A stretch of DNA of 15,770 bases from CAYVUM01 sp964619055 (GCA_964619055.1 CAZUDB010000066.1:1-15770); one strand, 5' to 3'; numbered from the stretch's first letter, positions 1 to 6,900 are shown. The notes: generated from the letters alone by a model not told the origin. Made by a program: numbers and translations.

Positions 1-50
1 GCGGTCTCCAAAACCGCAGGTCGCGGGTTCGATCCCTGCTGCCCCTGCCA
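1..50 (+). tRNA. trnW: tRNA-Trp (anticodon CCA), 3' part only
   Basis: The window opens inside a tRNA. The 5-bp anticodon stem GCGGT/ACCGC (1-5 and 13-17) encloses the loop CTCCAAA, which places CCA as the anticodon for tryptophan. A T-arm follows with stem GCGGG/CCTGC around TTCGATC, then the 3' acceptor strand TGCCCCT, discriminator G and an encoded CCA ending at 50. A G discriminator is usual for bacterial tRNA-Trp. The acceptor 5' strand and D-arm lie outside the window. There is no terminator before secE, so read-through into secE-nusG is likely. This tRNA commonly precedes secE in Proteobacteria. Confidence 0.95.
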
Positions 51-66
51 GTCGCGAGAGGACACA

Positions 67-264
67 ATGGCGAAGACAAGCGCTGCACAGTTCATTCGAG
101 AAGTCCGACAGGAAACCTCAAAGGTCACTTGGCCGACACGACGCGAGACCGCGGTGTCCACGGGCATCGTCCTGCTGATGGTGTTCATTGCGTCTATTTT
201 CTTCCTGATTGTGGACTGGTTGCTCTCGACCTTGGTGCGCCTGTTTCTTGGCTTCGGAGGCTAG
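67..264 (+). CDS. secE: Preprotein translocase subunit SecE
   Basis: SecE is the small essential subunit of the SecYEG channel in the inner membrane; it clamps SecY and stabilises it. The 65-aa product has the short single-span form usual outside the enterics. The amphipathic family signature lies at about residues 12-31 (EVRQETSKVTWPTRRET, including the conserved K-V-x-W-P). One hydrophobic membrane segment follows at roughly residues 33-57 (GIVLLMVFIASIFFLIVDWLL). The start ATG has an AGAGGA ribosome binding site a few bases upstream. The gene begins 16 nt after tRNA-Trp, and its last codons contain the ribosome binding site of nusG. The secE-nusG pairing is one of the most conserved in bacteria and supports the call. 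Confidence 0.96.
   Translation: MAKTSAAQFIREVRQETSKVTWPTRRETAVSTGIVLLMVFIASIFFLIVDWLLSTLVRLFLGFGG
256..260 (+). promoter_or_regulatory. Ribosome binding site fixing the nusG GTG start
   Basis: GGAGG lies inside the last codons of secE, 8 nt before GTG at 269. There is no comparable site before the in-frame ATG at 209, and the residues between 209 and 269 do not resemble NusG, whereas the conserved WYVLHVYSGFE begins right after the GTG. This sets the start and suggests that nusG translation is coupled to termination of secE translation. Confidence 0.85.
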
Positions 265-268
265 GGTC

Positions 269-799
269 GTGGCCGCGCAGTGGTACGTGCTCCACGTCTA
301 TTCCGGGTTCGAGCGTAAAGTCGCGCAATCGATCGACGAACAGCGTCGGCAGGCCGGAATGGCCGATCTCATCCAGCAGGTCTTGGTGCCCGTGGAGGAA
401 GTCGTCGAGGTCCGGCGCGGTGCCAAGGTGAATGCGGAGCGGAAGTTCTTCCCCGGATATGTCCTCGTCAACATGCATATGACCGACGAGAGTTGGCATC
501 TGGTGAAAAATACACCCAAGGTGACCGGCTTTCTTGGCGATCGCGGCCGCCCCATCCCGATCAGCGATGCCGAGGCTGATCGCATCATGCGACAGGTCAA
601 TGAGGGCGTGGAGCGGCCCAAGCCCTCCATCATCTTCGAGGTTGGCGAGCAAGTCCGCGTCTGCGACGGACCGTTCACCTCTTTCAACGGCATGGTTGAA
701 GAAGTGGACGAACAACGGGCGCGGCTGAAAGTAGCCGTGTCGATTTTCGGCCGCTCGACCCCCGTGGAGTTGGAGTACACGCAGGTCGAGAAGGTTTGA
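269..799 (+). CDS. nusG: Transcription termination/antitermination protein NusG
   Basis: NusG binds the RNA polymerase clamp, increases processivity, and links polymerase to Rho or to ribosomal protein S10. From the GTG start the product is 176 aa, the usual family length. The NGN domain begins with WYVLHVYSGFE (about residues 5-15) and contains the hallmark FFPGYVLVNM at 60-69, then GDRGRPIPIS near 90-99. The C-terminal KOW domain spans about 125-176, with GEQVRVCDGPF, a G-M-V-E-E-V-D turn and SIFGRSTPVELEY. A longer reading from the ATG at 209 adds 20 unrelated residues out of the secE frame and is rejected. It follows secE by 4 nt and is followed by a 145-nt leader to rplK. Confidence 0.97.
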   Translation: MAAQWYVLHVYSGFERKVAQSIDEQRRQAGMADLIQQVLVPVEEVVEVRRGAKVNAERKFFPGYVLVNMHMTDESWHLVKNTPKVTGFLGDRGRPIPISDAEADRIMRQVNEGVERPKPSIIFEVGEQVRVCDGPFTSFNGMVEEVDEQRARLKVAVSIFGRSTPVELEYTQVEKV

Positions 800-823
800 C
801 GAGAGAGATAGGAAGGATAATTT
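796..823 (+). promoter_or_regulatory. Weak candidate sigma70-type promoter for rplKA
   Basis: TTGACG (796-801, 5 of 6 to the -35 consensus) overlaps the nusG stop codon. AT-rich TAATTT lies at 818-823 with a 16-nt spacer; an alternative GATAAT at 816-821 is a better -10 hexamer but leaves only 14 nt. Transcription would begin near 830, just ahead of the two leader hairpins. Neither arrangement is ideal, so this is only a candidate; read-through from secE-nusG is the alternative. Confidence 0.3.
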
Positions 824-839
824 ATTGGTTGCCGAGGTT

Positions 840-863
840 GAGTGTGGGCTGATACCCGCTCTC
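840..863 (+). other. Leader hairpin upstream of the L1 site
   Basis: GAGTGTGGG (840-848) pairs with CCCGCTCTC (855-863) around a CTGATA loop. Eight of nine positions pair, with one T-T mismatch and one G-U. No T-tract follows, so it is not a standard intrinsic terminator. It sits just upstream of the proposed L1-binding hairpin and could help to present or cap that leader. Confidence 0.5.
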
Positions 864-879
864 ATCCCGGTGTTCAGCC

Positions 880-910
880 GCGTGGGAGGCCGGCCATGGT
901 CGAACCACGC
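880..910 (+). promoter_or_regulatory. Candidate L1-binding site in the rplK leader mRNA (autogenous control)
   Basis: GCGTGG (880-885) pairs perfectly with CCACGC (905-910). An asymmetric internal loop (GA opposite GAA) separates this from an upper helix GGCC/GGTC (888-891 with 898-901) closed by a GGCCAT loop. Two helices joined by an asymmetric loop, with GTGGGAGG on one side and GAA-CCAC on the other, match the L1-binding region of 23S rRNA (helices 76-78), as I recall it from E. coli. L1 is known to repress the rplKA mRNA by binding near the rplK start. The element ends 34 nt before the rplK ATG, and rplA, encoding L1, is the second gene. The structure is seen directly; the binding role is inferred. 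Confidence 0.68.
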
Positions 911-944
911 ACTCGGTAGTGACGACCACTGACTGAGGACAGCA

Positions 945-1373
945 ATGGCAAAGAAAATCCTTGGCTATATCAAGCTTGAGGTGAAGGCCGGGCAGGCCAA
1001 CCCCTCACCACCAATCGGGCCGGCACTGGGTCAGCGAGGGCTCAACATTATGGAGTTCTGCAAGGCCTTCAATGCGGCAACTCAGAACCTCGAACCGGGG
1101 ATGCCGATACCCGTCGTCATCACGGCGTTCGCTGACCGGACATTCTCGTTCATCACCAAGACACCGCCGACGTCCTACCTGCTCAAGAAAGCTGCGGGCG
1201 TCGACAAGGGCAGCGCCACAAACAAGCGCACATCTGTTGGCGACGTGACCATGGAGCAGGTTCGCGACATCGCGACCCAGAAAATGCCCGACCTGAACGC
1301 CAAGGATATGGATGGCGCCGTGGCAATGGTTGTTGGCTCGGCCCGCGCCATGGGCCTGAATGTGGTGGAGTGA
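945..1373 (+). CDS. rplK: 50S ribosomal protein L11
   Basis: L11 forms the base of the GTPase-associated centre with 23S rRNA helices 43-44 and contributes to factor binding and the stringent response. The 142-aa product has the family's standard length. The proline-rich N-terminal helix that forms the thiostrepton pocket is intact (NPSPPIGPALGQRG, residues 19-32, with Pro22 and Pro26), followed by NIMEFCKAFNA and PIPVVITAFADRTF. The C-terminal rRNA-binding domain begins around KTPPTSYLLKKAAG and ends with the conserved GSARAMGLNV. TGAGGA is 5 nt upstream of the ATG. Only 4 nt separate its stop from rplA, which implies translational coupling, so repression by L1 at the leader would cover both genes. 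Confidence 0.98.
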   Translation: MAKKILGYIKLEVKAGQANPSPPIGPALGQRGLNIMEFCKAFNAATQNLEPGMPIPVVITAFADRTFSFITKTPPTSYLLKKAAGVDKGSATNKRTSVGDVTMEQVRDIATQKMPDLNAKDMDGAVAMVVGSARAMGLNVVE

Positions 1374-1377
1374 GGAC

Positions 1378-2076
1378 ATGGCCGAGAAAGGTAAGAAACT
1401 CCGAAACGCCTATACGACCATCGACCGAACGGCCTTTTACGAGCTGCCGGACGCCGTTCAGTTGCTGAAGGAGCTGGCACCAGCGAAGTTCGACGAAACG
1501 GTTGAGGTTGCGGTCGGGCTCGGAGTCGACCCACGTCATGCCGACCAAATGGTGCGCGGCGTCGTCTCATTGCCCAATGGCACGGGCAAGACCGTGCGTG
1601 TAGCGGTCTTTGCTCGCGGGGATAAGGCCGATACGGCGCGGGAGGCCGGTGCCGACTTGGTTGGCGCTGAGGATTTGTCGGAGCAGATCCAAGGCGGCCA
1701 GATTGATTTTGATCGCTGCATCGCATCCCCAGACATGATGGCCATCGTCGGTCGCTTGGGCAAAGTCCTGGGGCCCCGCGGCTTGATGCCCAACCCGAAG
1801 CTGGGCACGGTGACGCCGGACGTGGCGACGGCGGTGCGCGATGCCAAGGGTGGTCAGATCGCGTTTCGCGTGGAGAAAGCAGGCATCGTGCATGCCGGTG
1901 TCGGCAAGATCAGTTTTGCGTCCGAGGCCCTGGCGGCAAACATCCGTGCCTTCGTCGATGCCATCGTTAAAGCCAAGCCCAGCGGAGCCAAAGGCACCTA
2001 TCTGCGACGTGTCACCGTCAGTTCCACTATGGGACCTGGCTTGCGTTTGAGCCTGCAAAGTGTTACGAATTCGTGA
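1378..2076 (+). CDS. rplA: 50S ribosomal protein L1
   Basis: L1 forms the mobile stalk near the E site and assists release of deacylated tRNA. It is also the usual translational repressor of its own operon. The 232-aa product shows the family signature at residues 115-145, including SPDMMAIVGRLGKVLGPRG and MPNPKLGTV. Other conserved elements are KFDETVEVAVGLGVDPRHADQ near 37-57 and the C-terminal SSTMGPG near 215-221. The ATG at 1378 is chosen because it lies 4 nt after the rplK stop with GGAG/TGAGG upstream; an in-frame ATG at 1360 lies inside rplK and adds unrelated residues. A 448-nt gap follows. Confidence 0.98.
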   Translation: MAEKGKKLRNAYTTIDRTAFYELPDAVQLLKELAPAKFDETVEVAVGLGVDPRHADQMVRGVVSLPNGTGKTVRVAVFARGDKADTAREAGADLVGAEDLSEQIQGGQIDFDRCIASPDMMAIVGRLGKVLGPRGLMPNPKLGTVTPDVATAVRDAKGGQIAFRVEKAGIVHAGVGKISFASEALAANIRAFVDAIVKAKPSGAKGTYLRRVTVSSTMGPGLRLSLQSVTNS

Positions 2077-2524
2077 TGTTGTCGCTGGTGCATGATTGGA
2101 GCACGTCCAATTCTGCGCTTTACTCGTTTCACACCGATTAGGGTGTGGGCCGGGCAAGGATGTGAGGAGCGAGAGCTCAAGAGAAATCGAAACGCCTCAT
2201 TCTGTCCCTGACTGCAGGCGCCGCCACATTGAATGTGCCGGCTTAAAGGTCGTGCTGCCGCCCGCATAGATGGCTTCAGGCTTGGTTTCTCGTTGCGTCA
2301 GCCCGTGTGCTGCCGCCTGACGATGCCGATCCAGCCAAGACTTCGGACAGCTAAGCCGCCTGAGCTATGGCAAGGCGCCCATGTTTGGTGTGTGTCTAAT
2401 CAGCCGCGCGTCATTCGCTACACGCGCTCGATCGCACAGCGTGGTGGCAGGTGTCGATGGGCGTTGTGAGTTGAGCGCGTCGTTACAGCCTGTTGACGTG
2501 ACGGATGAAAGGTGAAGAGACGCT
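2077..2524 (+). other. Long rplA-rplJ intergenic leader region, no convincing gene
   Basis: These 448 nt hold no protein gene I can support. Seen from 5' to 3': a 6-bp hairpin ATTGGA/TCCAAT (2095-2100 and 2106-2111, loop GCACG); a 6-bp hairpin CACACC/GGTGTG (2130-2135 and 2142-2147); the L10-leader-like element (2194-2281, listed separately); and a 6-bp stem CGTCAG/CTGACG (2296-2301 and 2317-2322). About 200 nt then follow without an obvious structure. None of the hairpins has a T-tract. A reading frame at 2233-2469 starts inside the L10 leader, lacks a ribosome binding site and resembles nothing I know. Such a long leader is typical of rplJ, whose mRNA is controlled by L10. Confidence 0.75.
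2194..2281 (+). ncRNA. L10-leader-like autoregulatory mRNA structure upstream of rplJ (divergent)
   Basis: The layout matches ribosomal L10 leaders as I know them from alphaproteobacteria. GTCC and GACTGCAGGCG (around 2204-2220) are followed by a hairpin GCCGCCACAT/ATGTGCCGGC (2220-2229 and 2233-2242), paired at nine of ten positions with one C-C mismatch. Directly after come TTAA (2243-2246) and a 3' strand CCCGCATAGATGG (2261-2273). The closing helix would pair GCAGG (2214-2218) with CCCGC (2261-2265) with one A-C mismatch; a short outer pairing GCCT/AGGC (2194-2197 and 2278-2281) is possible. L10, or the L10-L12 complex, binds this element to repress rplJL. Two mismatches make it diverged. 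The assignment rests on memory of the motif, not on a covariance search. Confidence 0.6.
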
Positions 2525-3076
2525 ATGGATCGCGCAGAAAAGTCAGAGTTCGTCTCGGAAATGCGTGACGTTTTTCGATCGTCCGCGATTGTGCTGGTGA
2601 CACATTACAAGGGCCTGACCGTCGCTGAGGTGAGCGGGTTGCGCGTCAAGCTGCGCGAGGCTGGGGCACGCTTCAAAGTCACCAAGAATACGCTGACGAA
2701 GCTGGCCATTGCGAACACACCTTACGAAAAGCTGGCCGACACGCTAACGGGGCCGACGGCGATTGTTTGGTCCGATGATCCTGTAGCAGTTGCCAAAGTG
2801 ACGACGGACTACGTCAAGACCAATCCGAAGCTTCAAGTCATTGCCGGCGGCGTCGGTCAATCCGTGATCGACGTGGAGGGCTTGAAGGCCCTCGCGAAGA
2901 TGCCGCCGATCGAGGAGTTGCGAGCCAAGTTGCTCGGCGTGTTCAAGGCTCCTTTGGCGAATACGCTCGGTGTCCTGCAGGCGCCGGCGCAGAAGCTGGT
3001 CGGCGTCATCAACGCGCCGGGACAGAAGTTTGTTGGCGTGCTGCGGGCTAAGGCTCAGCAAGGCGACGCCGGTTAA
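2525..3076 (+). CDS. rplJ: 50S ribosomal protein L10
   Basis: L10 anchors the L7/L12 stalk dimers to 23S rRNA next to L11, forming the platform that recruits EF-G, EF-Tu and other GTPases. The 183-aa product has the usual N-terminal rRNA-binding domain, including THYKGLTVAEVSGLR and LREAGARFKVTKNTLTKLA (about residues 26-61). The C-terminal helix that holds L12 dimers contains an 11-residue repeat with Gly-Val at 138, 149, 160 and 171. Ala-Pro follows four residues later in the first three copies, while the fourth reads Ala-Lys. Each repeat unit of this helix is known to bind one L12 dimer in the family. A GA-rich site (AGGTGAAGAG) precedes the ATG. It is cotranscribed with rplL after 62 nt and probably repressed through the upstream leader. 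Confidence 0.97.
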   Translation: MDRAEKSEFVSEMRDVFRSSAIVLVTHYKGLTVAEVSGLRVKLREAGARFKVTKNTLTKLAIANTPYEKLADTLTGPTAIVWSDDPVAVAKVTTDYVKTNPKLQVIAGGVGQSVIDVEGLKALAKMPPIEELRAKLLGVFKAPLANTLGVLQAPAQKLVGVINAPGQKFVGVLRAKAQQGDAG

Positions 3077-3083
3077 CCGCTGA

Positions 3084-3108
3084 GCCGTTGGTTCACATCG
3101 CCGACGGC
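3084..3108 (+). other. Hairpin between rplJ and rplL
   Basis: GCCGTTGG (3084-3091) pairs with CCGACGGC (3101-3108) over all eight positions, including one T-G pair, around a 9-nt loop. No T-tract follows, so it is not an intrinsic terminator. It starts 7 nt after the rplJ stop and ends 30 nt before the rplL ATG, leaving the rplL ribosome binding site free. It could protect an rplL-proximal transcript or mark a processing point, which would suit the known need for more L7/L12 than L10. Confidence 0.5.
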
Positions 3109-3138
3109 CTTAGACGACAATTTAAGGAGATTGGAAAA

Positions 3139-3543
3139 ATGGCGGATCTTGAGAAGCTGAGTGAAGAGCTGTCGAGCCTGACGGTTCTGGAAGTGGCCGA
3201 GCTGGCGAAGATGCTAGAGGAGAAATGGGGCGTGACGGCTGCTGCCGCGGCTCCGGTTGCTATTGCGGCCATGCCGGGCGCAGCCGCCGCGGCCGGTGGT
3301 GCTGCGGATGCTGGGGAGCCAGTTGAGGAACAGAGCGAGTTCGACGTGATCCTAGCGTCCATCGGCGACAAGAAAATCAACGTCATCAAAGAGGTGCGTG
3401 CGATCACCGGCCTGGGTTTGAAAGAGGCCAAGGACCTGGTCGAAGGTGCACCGAAGCCGGTTAAGGAAGCCGTTAAGAAGGAAGAGGCCGACGAGATCAA
3501 GAAGAAGCTTGAAGAGGCCGGCGCCACCGTCGAGATCAAGTAG
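3139..3543 (+). CDS. rplL: 50S ribosomal protein L7/L12
   Basis: L7/L12 is the multicopy stalk protein that recruits translational GTPases and promotes GTP hydrolysis. The N-terminal dimerisation domain (about residues 1-32) binds the L10 helix. An Ala/Gly-rich flexible hinge spans about 34-58, and the C-terminal factor-binding domain covers about 66-134. It includes EFDVILASIGDKKINVIKEV, the loop TGLGLKEAKDLVEGAPKPVK and the terminal KKKLEEAGATVEIK. At 134 aa it is about a dozen residues longer than the E. coli protein, mainly in the hinge. The start is the ATG at 3139, with AAGGAGA 8 nt upstream; an in-frame GTG at 3088 falls within the intergenic hairpin and is rejected. The next gene is rpoB, after 366 nt. 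Confidence 0.98.
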   Translation: MADLEKLSEELSSLTVLEVAELAKMLEEKWGVTAAAAAPVAIAAMPGAAAAAGGAADAGEPVEEQSEFDVILASIGDKKINVIKEVRAITGLGLKEAKDLVEGAPKPVKEAVKKEEADEIKKKLEEAGATVEIK

Positions 3544-3909
3544 CGGTGGTTGGGGGTCGGGTTGGTTATGTCCGTTATCGGGCATGCTGCCCCCCCAGAC
3601 GGCGCGCGGGCCCGGTTAAGCAAAAATTAACCTTGGCAGGTCGGGTTTGCGTTGCTATTAATTAAGGCTGGCGTCGGGACGGCTTTTGCGCCGAGGTGGT
3701 GGCGTTTCGTTTTGACATTTCTCACAGACTTACCCCCATTGGTATCGCCGCGGTGGGACGGGCGTATGCGACCGCGTTTCTGAAAGTAAGCGGTCGATTG
3801 CGCGAACCCGTTCTCGGGCTGCGCGCGGAAAGCCGACCACGTGCGCGTCGCGAAGCGTGGCGATTAGCCTATGCCGCAGCTGCATGTCAGCCGAAAGCGA
3901 GGAGCTCGA
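3544..3909 (+). other. Structured rplL-rpoB intergenic region
   Basis: No gene is supported in these 366 nt. The first part can fold into a nested structure. TGGGGG (3551-3556) pairs with CCCCCA (3592-3597), enclosing the 7-bp hairpin ATGTCCG/CGGGCAT (3568-3574 and 3579-3585) with a TTAT loop and one G-U. Next comes a weaker GGTTAA/TTAACC stem (3614-3619 and 3627-3632, 7-nt loop). A perfect TTGACA at 3712-3717 has no acceptable -10 partner at 16-18 nt. About 170 nt before rpoB show nothing clear. In E. coli this interval holds a partial terminator and an RNase III processing site that lower rpoBC relative to the ribosomal genes. A similar role is plausible here but inferred. Confidence 0.55.
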
Positions 3910-6900
3910 ATGGCAAACACTTTTGTAGGTCGCAAGCGCATTCGAAAGGGTTTTGGCCGCATCTCTGCGGCTGTGGAGATGCCAAACCTCATCGAGGTGC
4001 AAAAATCGTCCTACGAACAGTTTCTTCAGCGACTGGTGCCCGTTGAAAACCGCACGGACACTGGTCTGCAGGAAGTATTTAGGTCGGTTTTCCCGGTCAA
4101 CGATTTTTCCGATCGCGGTACTCTTGAATTCGTTAAGTACGAATTCGAAGGGCCAAAGTACGATGTTGAGGAATGCCAGCAACGCGGTATGACGTACGCA
4201 GCACCCCTCAAGGTTACATTGCGGCTAGTTGTGTGGGATATTGACGAGGAGACCGGGGCGCGCAGTGTGCGCGATATCAAAGAGCAAGATGTTTACATGG
4301 GCGATATGCCGTTGATGACAGATAATGGTACGTTTATTGTAAACGGAACTGAGCGCGTGATCGTCTCCCAAATGCATCGCTCGCCCGGTGTGTTCTTTGA
4401 TCATGATAAGGGCAAGACTCACGCTTCTGGTAAGTTGTTATTCGCAGCACGCGTTATTCCCTATCGCGGCTCCTGGCTGGATTTTGAGTTTGACGCCAAG
4501 GACCTTGTCTACGTACGCATCGACCGGCGCCGTAAGCTGCCGGTAACAACCCTTCTCATGGCGCTGGATAGCGATGCCACCGAGCATCTGCGGGACGAGC
4601 GGTTGGCCGAGGGTCGCTCGATTGATCTTGCCGAGGTGGTCGGCATGTCGCCCGAGGAAGTTCTCGCTTGGTTCTATGACACGGTGCCTTTTTCGCGATC
4701 TGGCGAGAGCTGGAAGACGCGTTTTCGGCCCGATCAGTTGCGCGGCGTCAAGTTGAACCATGACCTCGTTGACGCCAGCACCGGCGAACGGCTGGCGGAG
4801 GCTGGAACCAAGCTGACGCCGAAGTTGCTGCGCCAGCTTGAACAAAGCGGATTATCGGAGACGTTGGTTCCTCACGAGGAGTTGCTCGGTCGTTATGTGG
4901 CCGAGGATATCATCAACGAGGAAACGGGCCAGATTTACATCGAAGCCGGTGGCGAGATCACCGAGGCCGTCACGGCTGCCTTGACCGAGGCGGGCGTTGC
5001 CGAAGTCCGCACGCTTGCCATCGATCATATCAACGTGGGGCCATACATTCGCAATACCTTGGCGGTGGACCGTAACACCAGTCGTGAAGAAGCTCTGTTC
5101 GACATTTATCGTGTAATGCGGCCTGGTGAGCCGCCAACGCTGGAGACGGCCGACGGTTTGTTTAAAGGCCTGTTTTTCGATTCGGAGCGTTATGACCTCT
5201 CGTCCGTTGGTCGGGTCAAGATGAACGCACGCCTTGGTCAGGAGACCGATGACAGCGTGAGAGTGCTGCGCCGGCAAGACATTCTTGCTGTGGTCAGGCA
5301 GCTGGTTGACCTAAAGGACGGACGCGGCGAGGTCGACGATATCGACCATCTTGGTAATCGCCGGGTGCGCTCCGTTGGCGAGCTCATGGAAAATCAGTAT
5401 CGAGTCGGATTGTTGAGGATGGAACGGGCCATTCGCGAACGCATGAGCTCGGTGGACATCGACACCGTGATGCCGCAGGAGCTGATCAACGCCAAGCCGG
5501 CATCCGCGGCCGTTCGCGAGTTTTTCGGGTCATCACAGCTCAGCCAGTTCATGGATCAAACCAATCCGCTGTCGGAAGTGACCCACAAGCGCCGGCTGTC
5601 GGCGCTCGGGCCGGGCGGTTTGACGCGCGAACGCGCCGGCTTCGAAGTCCGGGACGTGCATCCGACTCACTACGGTCGAATCTGTCCCATTGAGACGCCT
5701 GAAGGCCCGAACATTGGCCTAATCAATTCTCTTGCGACGTTCGCCCGCGTCAACAAGTATGGCTTCATCGAAACGCCGTACCGCCGCGTAATCGATGGGC
5801 AGGTGGCCGATGAGGTCATCTATATGTCGGCCATGGACGAAGGCAAATACGCCGTGGCCCAGGCCAACGCTAATCTCGACGAGAACGGCCGGTTTGTTGA
5901 TGACTTGGTCAGTTGCCGCAAGGGTGGTGATTTCACCATGGTGCGGCCGTCGGACATCGATCTGATCGATGTTTCGCCCAAGCAATTGGTGTCCGTCGCG
6001 ACGGCGCTGATCCCTTTCTTGGAGAACGATGACGCCAACCGAGCGCTAATGGGCTCCAACATGCAACGCCAAGCCGTGCCGCTGATCCGCGCTGAAGCGC
6101 CGCTGGTGGGGACCGGGATGGAGGCGACCGTCGCCCGTGACTCTGGGGCGACAATTGCGGCACGCCGTGCCGGCATCGTCGACCAGGTTGACGCAACCCG
6201 TATCGTCATTCGCGCAACGGAGGACACGTCGTCTTCGGCCGCCGGTGTCGACATCTACAATCTGCTAAAGTTTCAACGTTCCAACCAGAATACAACGATC
6301 CATCAACGCCCGCTGGTGCGCGTCGGCGACATCGTCGCTGCCAACGATGCCATTGCCGACGGGCCGTCGACCGATTTGGGCGACCTGGCGCTGGGTCGGA
6401 ACGTGCTCGTGGCGTTCATGCCGTGGCAGGGCTACAACTTCGAGGATTCAATCCTCATTTCCGAGCGGATCGTTCGAGACGACGTCTTCACCTCGATTCA
6501 CATAGAGGAGTTCGAGGTGATGGCCCGAGACACTAAGCTCGGCCAGGAGGAAATCACCCGCGACATTCCAAACGTCGGCGAGGAAGCCCTTAAGAATCTC
6601 GATGAGGCGGGAATCGTTTACATCGGAGCTGAGGTCAAACCGGGCGACATTCTGGTCGGCAAAGTCACCCCGAAGGGCGAATCGCCGATGACACCGGAAG
6701 AAAAGCTGCTGCGTGCCATTTTCGGCGAAAAGGCGGCAGATGTGCGCGATACGTCGCTCAAGGTGCCCCCCGGTGTCTCTGGGACGATTATTGAAGTGCG
6801 GGTGTTCTCGCGTCGCGGCATCGACAAAGATGCCCGCGCGCTTGCCATCGAGCAGGCGGAGATCGAACGGCTTGCAAAGGACCGCGATGACGAACGGGCG

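Noticed and set aside
194..865. 223-aa minus-strand frame opposite nusG
   Set aside because: It is antisense to a clear nusG; long opposite frames are common in GC-rich genes, and no protein features are visible.
2233..2469. 78-aa reading frame between rplA and rplJ
   Set aside because: It starts inside the L10-leader hairpin, lacks a ribosome binding site, and its Arg/Cys-rich product shows no family features.
3614..3632. GGTTAA/TTAACC stem as an intrinsic terminator of rplL
   Set aside because: The stem is AT-rich and short, with the A-run in the loop rather than a T-run after it.
3712..3717. Perfect TTGACA as an rpoB promoter -35
   Set aside because: No hexamer at 16-18 nt downstream resembles a -10 box (CCCATT and neighbours), so no promoter was called.
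3696..4046. 116-aa reading frame across the rpoB start
   Set aside because: It overlaps the well-supported rpoB start in another frame and has no recognisable features.
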